DNA of 20,029 bases from an uncultured Clostridia bacterium. GTDB lineage: Bacteria; Bacillota; Clostridia; Christensenellales; Aristaeellaceae. This document shows positions 7,440-14,438 of this stretch, piece after piece (position 1 is the first letter of the stretch; the number at the start of each line of letters is the position of its first letter). The stretch is from assembly GCA_934662505.1 (NCBI GenBank), contig CAKUKE010000021.1:1-20029 (forward strand), in the 5' to 3' direction. Under the pieces are notes generated by a model. The model was not told where the DNA came from and did not search any database. It saw nothing but the letters and a program-made list of their open reading frames with translations. The translations under genes and the position numbers were made by a program.

Positions 7440-7934
7440 TTAAAGGCTGCTTTGGGAAAGAACCCGGCGGATGGACGCGCCCAGCGCCTCCAGAAAGGCG
7501 CGCTGGGTTTCGTTTTCGCACAGGACGGCCGCAGCTTCCCGGGCGGCGGCCACAAAATCGCCGTTCAGGCCGCCCATGCCGCTTTCCGTCAGGGGGCAGA
7601 CGAAGAACCCGCGCCGATCCATGACCACCCGGCCGCGAGCGGTAGGACGAAGGGGAAAGAAGCGGCAGGCCAGTGGGCGGAGCGAACGGTCGCATACGCC
7701 GCTGCACATCAGCAGCCGGCCGTCCGGGGAGACGGTGCGCTCCGGCAGGATGGAAAAGCCGGCGGGCAGACGGTCATACAGCGCTTCTTCTCCGGGAAAC
7801 AGCAGCATGCCGCCCTGACCGTCTCCATCCGTCCGGCAGCATGCACCGCCGCATATGCGGCCGCAGTCCGTCCGCAGGGGCGTCGCCTGCGACAGGATCT
7901 CCCGGGCCCGTACCACGGCTTCAAGCGCGTCCAT
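7440..7934 (-). CDS. YkgJ-like cysteine-cluster protein
   Basis: The 164-aa product has two groups of cysteines typical of the YkgJ-type cysteine-cluster family: C24, C28, C32 and C33, then C77, C81, C90 and C113. Members are thought to bind an iron-sulfur cluster or zinc; some are linked to protein methylation, but the role here is unknown. The start is placed at 7934 (MDALEAVV) because GGAG lies about 7 nt upstream. An in-frame ATG at 7961 would be almost at the expected transcription start of the promoter at 7970-7998 and has no good ribosome site. It is the first gene of a two-gene unit with the DNA methyltransferase. No signal peptide or membrane segment is seen. Confidence 0.78.
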   Translation of the reverse strand: MDALEAVVRAREILSQATPLRTDCGRICGGACCRTDGDGQGGMLLFPGEEALYDRLPAGFSILPERTVSPDGRLLMCSGVCDRSLRPLACRFFPLRPTARGRVVMDRRGFFVCPLTESGMGGLNGDFVAAAREAAAVLCENETQRAFLEALGASIRRVLSQSSL

Positions 7935-7969
7935 TGCCTGCCCCACTCCCTGAAATCTCATTACCTGTT

Positions 7970-7998
7970 ATTTTAACATGCCCGGCGCGGATTGACAA
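7970..7998 (-). promoter_or_regulatory. Sigma-A promoter of the Cys-cluster/methyltransferase operon
   Basis: On the minus strand TTGTCA (7993-7998), a 17-bp spacer and TAAAAT (7970-7975) precede the gene. Its -35 hexamer overlaps that of the divergent cca promoter by five base pairs. Confidence 0.65.
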
Positions 7999-8020
7999 GG
8001 CGCAGAAAACCGGGTATGAT
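7992..8020 (+). promoter_or_regulatory. Sigma-A promoter of cca
   Basis: A perfect TTGACA (7992-7997), a 17-bp spacer and TATGAT (8015-8020) lie 27 bp before the GTG start. It should be a strong promoter. GGAGG follows at 8036-8040. Confidence 0.85.
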
Positions 8021-8047
8021 GAAAAAACAGAGAATGGAGGGGTTGCG

Positions 8048-9391
8048 GTGCCGTTTTCTTTTCCGCTGCCGCCGCCGGTGGCGCGGGCGCTGGACATGCT
8101 GGAGCGGCAGGGCTTTGAGGCATATACCGTAGGCGGATGCGTCCGGGATGCTCTGATGGGCGTGCGCCCCCATGACTATGACCTATGCACCGCGGCGCGT
8201 CCCGAGGATATGCGCCGGGTGTTTTCGGGCGAGCGGGTCATTGCTACCGGGGAAAAGCACGGTACGCTTACGGTGGTGTTGGACGGCGCCCCTCTTGAAA
8301 TAACCACCTTCCGGGCGGACGGTTCCTATCTGGACGGACGGCATCCCGTCCGGGTGGACTTTACCACCGCCATCGAGGAAGACCTGCGCCGGCGGGATTT
8401 TACCGTGAACGCCATGGCCTATTCTCCCGTTCATGGGCTGAAGGATCCCTTCGGCGGGCAGGCGGACATGGCGCAACGGCTGCTCCGCTGCGTGGGCGAC
8501 CCGGACGCGCGCTTTGAGGAGGATGCGCTTCGGCTTCTGCGGGCGCTCCGGTTTGCGGCACGGCTGCATTTTACCGTGGAGGAGCGAACCGCCTGCGCGG
8601 TGCGCGCCCATGGGGAGGAGATCGTCCGGGTCAGCCGGGAGCGGGTGGCTGCGGAGATGAACGGGCTGCTGCAGGCGGAGGATCCCGCGCCTGTGATGCG
8701 GGCGTTTGACGGGCTGATCTTCGCGGCGCTTCCCCAGCTGGCGCCCATGAAGGACTGCCCTCAGCAGAGCGTGTACCACGTGTACGACGTGTGGGAGCAC
8801 GCCCTCCATGCGGTGTCGGCGGCGCCGCCGGTGCTGCCGGTGCGCTGGGCGGCGCTTCTCCACGACTGCGGCAAACCGGCCGTGCGCACGCGGGATCAGG
8901 CGGGGCAGGATCATTTTCCCGGCCATCAGGAGGCAGGGGCGGCGCTGGCGCGCCAGGTGCTGGAAAGCCTGAAAATGCCTGCGAAGCTGACCCGTCAGGT
9001 GTGCGCGCTGGTGGCGGTGCACGATTTTCCCCGGGGAAGGGAAAACGTAAAATGGCTGATGAACCGTCTGGGCGCGGAAGACTTTGACCTGCTGCTGGCG
9101 CTGCGGCGCGCGGACTATCTGGCGCATGCGACCTGTGTGGCGGCGCGGGTGGGCGAGGTGGACGAACTGCGCCGGGAGAAGGAGCGGGTGCTGCGGACGG
9201 GTGCGTGCTACCGCATGGATATGCTGGCCGTGAACGGCCGGGAGCTGATGGGGCTGGGGCTGCGGGGCGAAGCCGTGGGTCGGGCATTGTCCGCCCTGCT
9301 GGATGATGTGCTGCATGACCGGCTGCCCAACGACCGGGAGACCCTGCTGCAGGCGGTTCGGGAAGGCCGGGCGGACGGTGAAAAAATGTAA
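8048..9391 (+). CDS. cca: CCA tRNA nucleotidyltransferase
   Basis: This enzyme builds or repairs the CCA end of tRNA from CTP and ATP. The 447-aa protein has the class II nucleotidyltransferase head: GGCVRD at 29-34, the metal-binding DYD at 43-45, and RRDFTVNAMA at 115-124 (nucleotide-selecting region). The neck follows with RLLRALRFA at 162-170. The C-terminal half carries an HD domain (WEHALHA near 249-255, LLHDCGKP at 270-277, HFPGH at 289-293), as in clostridial forms, which suggests added phosphohydrolase activity. The start is the GTG at 8048, 7 nt after GGAGG and just downstream of the promoter; the open frame upstream would cross the promoter. It could be a CCA-adding or a single-base-adding enzyme, but no second homologue is in the window. 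Confidence 0.93.
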   Translation: MPFSFPLPPPVARALDMLERQGFEAYTVGGCVRDALMGVRPHDYDLCTAARPEDMRRVFSGERVIATGEKHGTLTVVLDGAPLEITTFRADGSYLDGRHPVRVDFTTAIEEDLRRRDFTVNAMAYSPVHGLKDPFGGQADMAQRLLRCVGDPDARFEEDALRLLRALRFAARLHFTVEERTACAVRAHGEEIVRVSRERVAAEMNGLLQAEDPAPVMRAFDGLIFAALPQLAPMKDCPQQSVYHVYDVWEHALHAVSAAPPVLPVRWAALLHDCGKPAVRTRDQAGQDHFPGHQEAGAALARQVLESLKMPAKLTRQVCALVAVHDFPRGRENVKWLMNRLGAEDFDLLLALRRADYLAHATCVAARVGEVDELRREKERVLRTGACYRMDMLAVNGRELMGLGLRGEAVGRALSALLDDVLHDRLPNDRETLLQAVREGRADGEKM

Positions 9392-9417
9392 AATTTCCGG
9401 CCGTTTTTTGGCGCTTA

Positions 9418-9447
9418 TTGACGCTCGGCGTTTTTCTGCGGTATAAT
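9418..9447 (+). promoter_or_regulatory. Promoter of the ECF sigma / membrane partner operon
   Basis: TTGACG (9418-9423), an 18-bp spacer and a perfect TATAAT (9442-9447) lie about 130 bp before the sigma gene. It is sigma-A-like, so the operon does not seem to depend only on its own sigma factor. The leader contains a 10-bp A/T-rich hairpin at 9519-9545. Confidence 0.65.
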
Positions 9448-9518
9448 AAAATGTCAGGGAACGGCGCGGCCGGCGGGGGAAGGCTCCCGCGCTCAACCGT
9501 CCTTTCTCCCCTTTTTAC

Positions 9519-9545
9519 ACGAAAAAAAGCTGGCATTTTTTTCGT
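9519..9545 (+). repeat. Inverted repeat in the sigma gene leader
   Basis: ACGAAAAAAA (9519-9528) and its exact complement TTTTTTTCGT (9536-9545) flank a 7-nt loop. The pair lies 36 nt before the start codon of the sigma factor. It is too weak and has too little GC to be an ordinary terminator. It may be an operator or an RNA structure. Confidence 0.5.
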
Positions 9546-9580
9546 AAATTCTGCAAGAAACAGGAAGGAACGTCCGTTAT

Positions 9581-10105
9581 ATGAGTGAGCAGTCCTCCGG
9601 CGGGGCTCCCCGCATGAACGAGGCGCTGTTTGAGGAAATGTACCGACGGTATGCCAACGACGTGCTTCGGGTCAGCTACTTTTATCTGGGCGACCGGCAG
9701 CAGGCAGAGGACGTGACGCAGGAAGTGTTCGTCAAGCTGCTGACCGCCACCCCCGAACTGCTGCCCGGCAAGGAAAAGGCATGGCTGCTGAAGGTGGCTC
9801 TCAACAAGTGCCGGGATCTGTGGCGCGGCGCGTGGATCAAGCGCGTGGTGCTGGGCAGTCCTGCCATGGAGCTGACCAGCACGCCGGACAACATGGACGA
9901 CCGTTTGGAGAAGCAGGAACTGCTCAACGCCGTGCACCGGCTGCCGACGGATTTCAGAGACGTCATTCTGCTTCATTATTATCAGGGGTTTGGCATCGCG
10001 GAGATCGCCCAGACCCTGAACGTGCCTGAAGGGACGATTTCCAGCCGTCTCTCCCGGGCAAGGAAAAAGCTGGAAGAAATGCTGAAGGGGAGTGACCTGC
10101 GGTGA
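9581..10105 (+). CDS. ECF-type RNA polymerase sigma factor
   Basis: The 174-aa protein is a sigma-70 family factor of the extracytoplasmic function type, which redirects RNA polymerase to a small regulon. Sigma region 2 spans about 16-55 (LFEEMYRRYANDVLRV, then DRQQAEDVTQEVFVKLL). Sigma region 4 spans about 118-168 (LPTDFRDVILLHYYQGF, then the helix-turn-helix IAEIAQTLNVPEGTISSRLSR). There is no region 3. The start follows AGGAAGGAA by about 10 nt. Its last four bases overlap the start of the next gene (GTGA), a sign of translational coupling with a membrane partner that is probably its anti-sigma factor. The regulon is not known. Confidence 0.92.
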   Translation: MSEQSSGGAPRMNEALFEEMYRRYANDVLRVSYFYLGDRQQAEDVTQEVFVKLLTATPELLPGKEKAWLLKVALNKCRDLWRGAWIKRVVLGSPAMELTSTPDNMDDRLEKQELLNAVHRLPTDFRDVILLHYYQGFGIAEIAQTLNVPEGTISSRLSRARKKLEEMLKGSDLR

Positions 10106-11067
10106 AAAATGTGGAAGAAAGGCTGAGGAATCTGCCGACCATCGCCCAGTGCTGCGGTGTAGAGGCGGACGAAGCCTTGAAAAAGAAAATTCTGTACGCC
10201 GCAGAGAAAAAAGAAAAGCCTGTTCGCGGGCAGAAACCCTCTTGGGTGCGCGCCGTTCCCGCCTTTGTCTGCGCGGCGGCAGTACTCATCGGCGCGGCGC
10301 TGGGCCTGCCTGCGCTGCGAGGAAAGGAAAATAAGGAACCTGTGCTGACCAGTCAGGCAGCCGGCCAGAACGGCGACGGGGTGGAGCTGCCCGAGGGCGC
10401 GCTGGGCAAGGCGCTGCTGGATGTGCCCATGGGCTCCATCAGTGTGGCGACCCCTGCGGTGCCCGACTACCGCAACATCTGGGCGGGCAACGGTACCGCC
10501 AACTTCCCGCTGGTGTGCGTCAACGGCCGCTATTACCGGATGCTGACCACTCCGCAGAACCTGTCCGACGGTCTCCGGGGCGACAGTCTGGGAACGGTGG
10601 ACACAAGGACGGATGAACCGGCGCTGGCCGGCAAGGACGGCGTCATTTCCAACGTGGTGGCCGAAAATGAAACGGTCTACGCGGTCAGCGGGATGAACGG
10701 CGCCATGGTGACCGCCGCAGTGGACGGCAAAAACCGGGTGTTTCAGCGGGTCAGCTTCGGCGAGACCGCCACGACCGGCGGCGAAAGCCTGAGCGATACC
10801 CTCCGGGCGGACAAGGTGACCGGGCTCAAGCTGTCCGGCGTGGGCACGGTGGAGGATGCCGATACGGCGCGCGCGCTGATGAAAACGCTGTGCGACAACG
10901 CTTCCTACGACCGCGCGGGCGGCGGCGAGACCAGCCAGTCCCTGCTCATTCAGCTGTCCAACGGTCTGACGATGCAATTGGCCGTCAGCGGCGATAAGGT
11001 GATCGGCTGCGGCACCTGGGTGTGCCCCGAGTTTTTCGAGGCGTTCCGGCAGGCCGTGGGCAATTGA
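10102..11067 (+). CDS. Probable membrane anti-sigma factor, no zinc-binding motif
   Basis: The 321-aa product starts at GTG 10102, overlapping the sigma stop by four bases. It has a short cytoplasmic N terminus (about 1-48, Lys/Glu-rich), one hydrophobic helix at about 50-70, and an outside domain of about 250 residues. The layout is that of an anti-sigma factor holding the ECF sigma at the membrane. The usual zinc motif HxxxCxxC is absent; only a CC pair at 17-18 is seen. The outer part holds repeated beta-type stretches such as NGRYYRML and ENETVYAVSG and two cysteines near the end; I recognise no family. The anti-sigma role is inferred from position and topology. A terminator follows 28 nt after the stop. 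Confidence 0.75.
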   Translation: MKNVEERLRNLPTIAQCCGVEADEALKKKILYAAEKKEKPVRGQKPSWVRAVPAFVCAAAVLIGAALGLPALRGKENKEPVLTSQAAGQNGDGVELPEGALGKALLDVPMGSISVATPAVPDYRNIWAGNGTANFPLVCVNGRYYRMLTTPQNLSDGLRGDSLGTVDTRTDEPALAGKDGVISNVVAENETVYAVSGMNGAMVTAAVDGKNRVFQRVSFGETATTGGESLSDTLRADKVTGLKLSGVGTVEDADTARALMKTLCDNASYDRAGGGETSQSLLIQLSNGLTMQLAVSGDKVIGCGTWVCPEFFEAFRQAVGN

Positions 11068-11094
11068 CCCGCCGGGCGGAAAAAATGAAAGTAT

Positions 11095-11137
11095 AAAGCC
11101 CCTTGCCGTGCGTTCAGCGCAGACAGGGGGCTTTTTT
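11095..11137 (+). terminator. Rho-independent terminator of the ECF operon
   Basis: AAGCCCC pairs with GGGGCTT around a small inner TGCG/CGCA hairpin, followed by six T residues (11132-11137). On the minus strand the same hairpin could also slow transcripts of the acetyltransferase gene, though its T tract there is poor. Confidence 0.85.
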
Positions 11138-11174
11138 GTAAGACGCAGGGACGGGACGATCAATGACCGCATTT

Positions 11175-11828
11175 TCAGACGGAAGGGCGTCTTTCCCGGG
11201 CGAAGGCGGCCAGCTCCCGGTTCAGCCCGTCGAAAAACTGACTGATGTGCAGACCGTCCACCAGCGCGTGGTTGGCCAGCAGGGTCACGGGCAGGGTGAT
11301 CCGCCCCCGGTCGTTTTCCTCATATTTTCCCCACACGATACGGGGAATGGTGTCCGCCGGAAAGGGCGTGGGCTGCTGGACGGAGGCGTAATGCAGCCAC
11401 GGCAGGCAGGAAATGAAAATATAACCGTTCATGTCTTCCCCATCCGCAAGGGAGGGGTGCGCCTTGGCCTCCGCATGCCGCCGGACGGCCTCGGGCAGGT
11501 ACTGGTCAAAAGGCATGCCGCAGTCCGCCTGACAATAGCCGTAGGTGCCGTCCGGCAGCAGGACGGTGTAGGAAAAGCGGCACGCGTCCATTTCGATCAG
11601 CCGTCCGTCCGTCAGCCGCTGGCGCAGCGCGGGCACCCCGTTGGCCGCCCGCCCCACGCAGTAAAGAAAACTGAGAAAAAACGGCAGCCCCGCCGCCCGG
11701 CGCGCAGCCATAAAATCGGTCGCGTCCACCTCGACGGTTGCGCCCACATACGGGTTCTGCATGGCGCTGAAGAAGGCCAGATGCTTTTTCCGGGGAAAGG
11801 TGTCCAGGTCAATGACGCGGTAACCCAT
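11175..11828 (-). CDS. Chloramphenicol acetyltransferase-like protein
   Basis: The 217-aa protein has the length and motifs of type A chloramphenicol O-acetyltransferases, which move acetyl from acetyl-CoA to the drug. The catalytic block reads NHALVDGLH at 186-194, keeping the catalytic His (187) and the structural Asp (191). The FISCLPW segment at 138-144 matches the conserved serine region. The first His of the usual HH pair is Asn here. Many clostridial chromosomes carry such divergent copies whose substrate is unknown, so resistance should not be assumed. The start is the ATG at 11828 with AAGGGG 8 nt upstream; a longer frame extends over the promoter. It is a single gene, divergent from the SH3b gene. 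Confidence 0.85.
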   Translation of the reverse strand: MGYRVIDLDTFPRKKHLAFFSAMQNPYVGATVEVDATDFMAARRAAGLPFFLSFLYCVGRAANGVPALRQRLTDGRLIEMDACRFSYTVLLPDGTYGYCQADCGMPFDQYLPEAVRRHAEAKAHPSLADGEDMNGYIFISCLPWLHYASVQQPTPFPADTIPRIVWGKYEENDRGRITLPVTLLANHALVDGLHISQFFDGLNRELAAFARERRPSV

Positions 11829-11876
11829 GGCGCATGCCCCTTTCTGACCGGGCGGATGCGCCCGGACAACGGGTCT

Positions 11877-11905
11877 ATTGTACCCCAAAGGACGGGCGAA
11901 TGCAA
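11877..11905 (-). promoter_or_regulatory. Sigma-A promoter of the acetyltransferase-like gene
   Basis: On the minus strand TTGCAT (11900-11905), a 17-bp spacer and TACAAT (11877-11882) lie about 50 bp before the start. No equally good promoter was found on the + strand for the divergent SH3b gene. Confidence 0.7.
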
Positions 11906-11980
11906 TTTTTATCTTTTCATGGAAGAAAATGGCGGGGGCGGGCGTTTATAGGATAGAACATGCGCAAGGAGGAAACGACC

Positions 11981-13900
11981 ATGAAAAAGGCTTCTTTCAG
12001 ACGCCTGACCGCGCTGCTGGCGGTGCTGACGCTGCTTTTTGCCCTGCCCGCCGGTGCTGAAAACGCGCAGGACGGGGATGACGGTTCCCGTCTGCTGACG
12101 TATGCGGGTTCGTTCCCCCGCGAACTGGCCGATGCGTTTGCGGCCGCAGGGCTTGGCAGCGCGGTGCCGCTGCAGGGGTACGCCGCCATGCGGTTCGGTC
12201 AGTGGACGGACGGCGAGGCGGTGCTTCAGGACGAGCAGGGCTATCTTTTGTGCGGCATGGTCTGGCGGCAGGATACGGGGTGGGAGATGACCGTGTCCCG
12301 TACCGCGCTGCGTCAGGACGCAGCGCCCACGCTGATGCCCGACGCGGTGCGGTACAACTACACCGACGAGGACGTAGGCCAGATGGACGGGTGCGACAGC
12401 TTCAATCTGGTGTACGAAGATGTGACCTACCGCTGGGGGATGTCCATGGACGGCTGGTGCCTGTGGAGCATCACGCATGCGAACGGGGAAAGCATGGACA
12501 TTGCCCGCTATACCATTGCCACCGGGGAAGGGAACGGCCGCCGGGTGACCTTCAGCGTGCAGTCGCGCCTTCTGGAGGACATGGATATCGCGACTTTCCC
12601 GGATACGTTCGCTGCGGCGGAGGCGGCGGCGCAGGCCTCCTCCTATGCGGACAACACCCGGGCGGTGCTGACCGTTCCCGAAACGCAGCAGGACGACGGC
12701 GGCCATGGTCTGTGCCGGATTCCGCTGTATGCGGAGCCCAACGCGAAGATCGCCGCCCACGCCTGGGGCATGGAAGAAGCGCAGGCGCGGGTGCTGGAGG
12801 CGCGGGACGGGTACGTGCGCATCCGGCTGGGCGGTGAAAACGGCCCGGAGGGCTGGATCCGCCGGGAAAACGCCCTCATCGGGCTGGAGCGGGCGCAGGC
12901 ATGGAACTGGGACGGTTATTACGGCCAGATATACGCGCAGGGCAGTCAGGAAAATCAGCCCGTCTATGCCGCGCCGGGCGGGGAGGGCGAACCCCTTGAC
13001 CGGTGGCGCAGAGGGGAAGACGTGGGCGTATTGGGCATGAGCGGCGATCGGAAATGGCTGCTTGTGCAGAACGTCACGGTGGACGAGGGCATATACGAGC
13101 GCCTGGCGTACACCGATAACGACGCGGACGTGGCGGGCGTTCACTATCAGGTGGCGTGGGTATCCATCGACGCGGTCAGCCAGACCTCCAATTTCTACGA
13201 CGCGTGGGTGTACAGCGAGGATCCCGCCCTGCGGCTCAATCTGCGGGAAAAGCCCGACAAGGACGCCCGTTCGCTGGGCAAGTACTACAGCGGTGTGCGC
13301 GTGATCCAGATGATGCCCGACCGTCAGGCGCCGGAGGGCTGGGTGAGGGTGGCTGTGGAAGGCGTGACCGGCTGGGTGCAGAGCCGTTATCTGGACAACG
13401 CCTGCGATTATGCGGGCGGCAGCTATCTGCCGCCGCTGGCGCAGGTGCAGGGCGCCCGGGAGCCGGGGCTGAACCTGCGGAAGGGCCCGGGCGGGGACGA
13501 GGAAGTGATCGCCGCCTATCCCAACGGTACCGTGGCGGAGGTCATGGGCGTGTCCGGCGGATGGGCGCATGTGCGCCTGCAGGACGGCCGGAGCGGCTAC
13601 ATGCTGATGGAGTATCTGGGCGGCGAGCCTCAGCAGGCGGTGAAAAACGCCTTTACCCTCTCCACGGATCAGCCCCTGCTGGACGGCTGGGGTGACCCGC
13701 TGGAGGAGACCCTTGCCGCTGGAGAGACCTTCTGCATTCGGGAGAGACCCTGCCCCCAGTGGCTGATGCAGGCGGACAGGAGCTGGACGGTGTTCACCTA
13801 CAGCTGCACGACCGCGTCTGTCGAGGTGCGGGTGAAGGGGAGCGAAAAATATGGCTATCTCCCTGCGGACGTACTGAGCGTGGTGTGGCAGGCGCGGTGA
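11981..13900 (+). CDS. Secreted protein with several bacterial SH3 domains
   Basis: The 639-aa product has a clear signal peptide (MKKASFRRLTALLAVL, cleavage likely near A25-E27). Residues 30-230 form an N-terminal part I do not recognise. SH3b-like modules follow: about 243-300 (ending PEGWIRREN), about 326-400, about 415-472 (LRLNLREKPDKDARSLG to TGWVQSRYL) and about 494-547 (GLNLRKGPGGDEEVI to GYMLMEYL). A further weaker one may lie at about 575-635. Such domains usually bind cell-wall peptides. No catalytic peptidase or amidase domain is seen, so it is more likely a wall-binding or sensing protein. The start has AAGGAGG 8 nt upstream. It is a single gene ended by a terminator about 125 nt after the stop. 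Confidence 0.88.
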   Translation: MKKASFRRLTALLAVLTLLFALPAGAENAQDGDDGSRLLTYAGSFPRELADAFAAAGLGSAVPLQGYAAMRFGQWTDGEAVLQDEQGYLLCGMVWRQDTGWEMTVSRTALRQDAAPTLMPDAVRYNYTDEDVGQMDGCDSFNLVYEDVTYRWGMSMDGWCLWSITHANGESMDIARYTIATGEGNGRRVTFSVQSRLLEDMDIATFPDTFAAAEAAAQASSYADNTRAVLTVPETQQDDGGHGLCRIPLYAEPNAKIAAHAWGMEEAQARVLEARDGYVRIRLGGENGPEGWIRRENALIGLERAQAWNWDGYYGQIYAQGSQENQPVYAAPGGEGEPLDRWRRGEDVGVLGMSGDRKWLLVQNVTVDEGIYERLAYTDNDADVAGVHYQVAWVSIDAVSQTSNFYDAWVYSEDPALRLNLREKPDKDARSLGKYYSGVRVIQMMPDRQAPEGWVRVAVEGVTGWVQSRYLDNACDYAGGSYLPPLAQVQGAREPGLNLRKGPGGDEEVIAAYPNGTVAEVMGVSGGWAHVRLQDGRSGYMLMEYLGGEPQQAVKNAFTLSTDQPLLDGWGDPLEETLAAGETFCIRERPCPQWLMQADRSWTVFTYSCTTASVEVRVKGSEKYGYLPADVLSVVWQAR

Positions 13901-13930
13901 GACGGCGGTCAGGAAAAGAAAGCGCCCGGA

Positions 13931-14004
13931 AAAACCGGGGAAAACGATTCGGGTGCAGGCTTTTCGTCCGCCACAATAAAAACATTCGGGAAAACCGGGG
14001 AAAA
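13931..14004. repeat. Split direct repeat near the end of the SH3b gene
   Basis: The 14-mer AAAACCGGGGAAAA occurs exactly at 13931-13944 and 13991-14004. A second element, ATTCGGG, occurs at 13947-13953 and 13984-13990. The second element follows the 14-mer in one copy and precedes it in the other. The function is unknown. Confidence 0.6.
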
Positions 14005-14024
14005 ACCCATCATGTATATAAAAA

Positions 14025-14060
14025 GGTTCGGGAACGGTGCGCCGTTCCCGAGCCCTTTTT
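14025..14060 (+). terminator. Rho-independent terminator of the SH3b gene
   Basis: A 13-bp stem (14025-14037 with 14042-14054, one G-U pair) has the loop TGCG and is followed by C and five T residues (14056-14060). Confidence 0.88.
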
Positions 14061-14133
14061 GCATGTGCGATTTTCAGCCGGAGCCGGCGATGAGGGTGCC
14101 CCGCAGGGCTGCCACGACCGGCTTGGGTGCCGG

Positions 14134-14247
14134 CGGCTTGCTTCATTCGGTTTGATTACCGGCGGTGCAGGCGGCTTGCTTTGTTCGTTTTGATTACCGG
14201 CGGTGCAGACGGCCTGCTTCGTTCGGTTTGATTACCGGCGTCCGCAG
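14134..14247. repeat. 38-bp tandem repeat, three copies
   Basis: Copies lie at 14134-14171, 14172-14209 and 14210-14247. Each begins CGGCTTGCTT or a close variant and contains the constant core TTTGATTACCGGCG or TTTTGATTACCGGCG. Copies 1 and 2 differ at only a few bases; copy 3 diverges in its last 8 bases. A fragment of the unit may lie just before copy 1. There is no spacer between copies. Confidence 0.8.
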
Positions 14248-14402
14248 GCGGGTCGCCTTGCCCGGCTGCATGGCCGGCGCCGCCCGAACAACGGATGCCA
14301 TCTGACTTCACGGTTGAAACGGGCAGGCGGTTTTTCCTGCTTGGGCTCATTGCCGGCAGCGCCTGCCCGGCTTCAGGGCCGGAACCGGCAGGGAAACCTT
14401 GC

Positions 14403-14429
14403 CCTGCCCGGGGCTTTGCCCCGGACAGG
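14403..14429 (-). terminator. Strong hairpin after the two-component operon, possible terminator
   Basis: On the minus strand CCTGTCCGGGGC and GCCCCGGGCAGG form a 12-bp stem with an AAA loop. One pair is U-G on this strand but would be a C-A mismatch on the + strand, so the full stem forms only in the minus transcript. It starts 9 nt after the stop of the secreted protein gene. No T run follows, so it may protect the 3' end rather than terminate. Confidence 0.5.
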
Positions 14430-14438
14430 ACGGACGGC

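Larger units (their letters stand above)
13901..14438. other. 540-bp non-coding region rich in repeats and hairpins
   Basis: This lies between two convergent genes. No coding frame is supported. It holds in order a split repeat (13931-14004), the terminator of the SH3b gene (14025-14060), a three-copy 38-bp tandem repeat (14134-14247), a 9-bp inverted repeat GGGCAGGCG/CGCCTGCCC (14321-14329 and 14360-14368), and a long GC hairpin (14403-14429). No insertion-sequence ends or target duplications are visible. Confidence 0.6.

Noticed and set aside
9389..9412. Terminator of cca at CCGGCCGTTTTTT
   Set aside because: There is a T run, but only a four-pair stem can be formed, which is too weak to call.
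11909..14146. Open frame of 745 codons on the minus strand opposite the SH3b gene
   Set aside because: It is antisense to a gene with signal peptide, ribosome site and SH3b motifs. Its translation is rich in His, Arg and Pro with no domain, which is typical of shadow frames in G+C-rich DNA.
14134..14247. CRISPR array
   Set aside because: The 38-bp units are directly adjacent with no unique spacers, and no cas gene is present.
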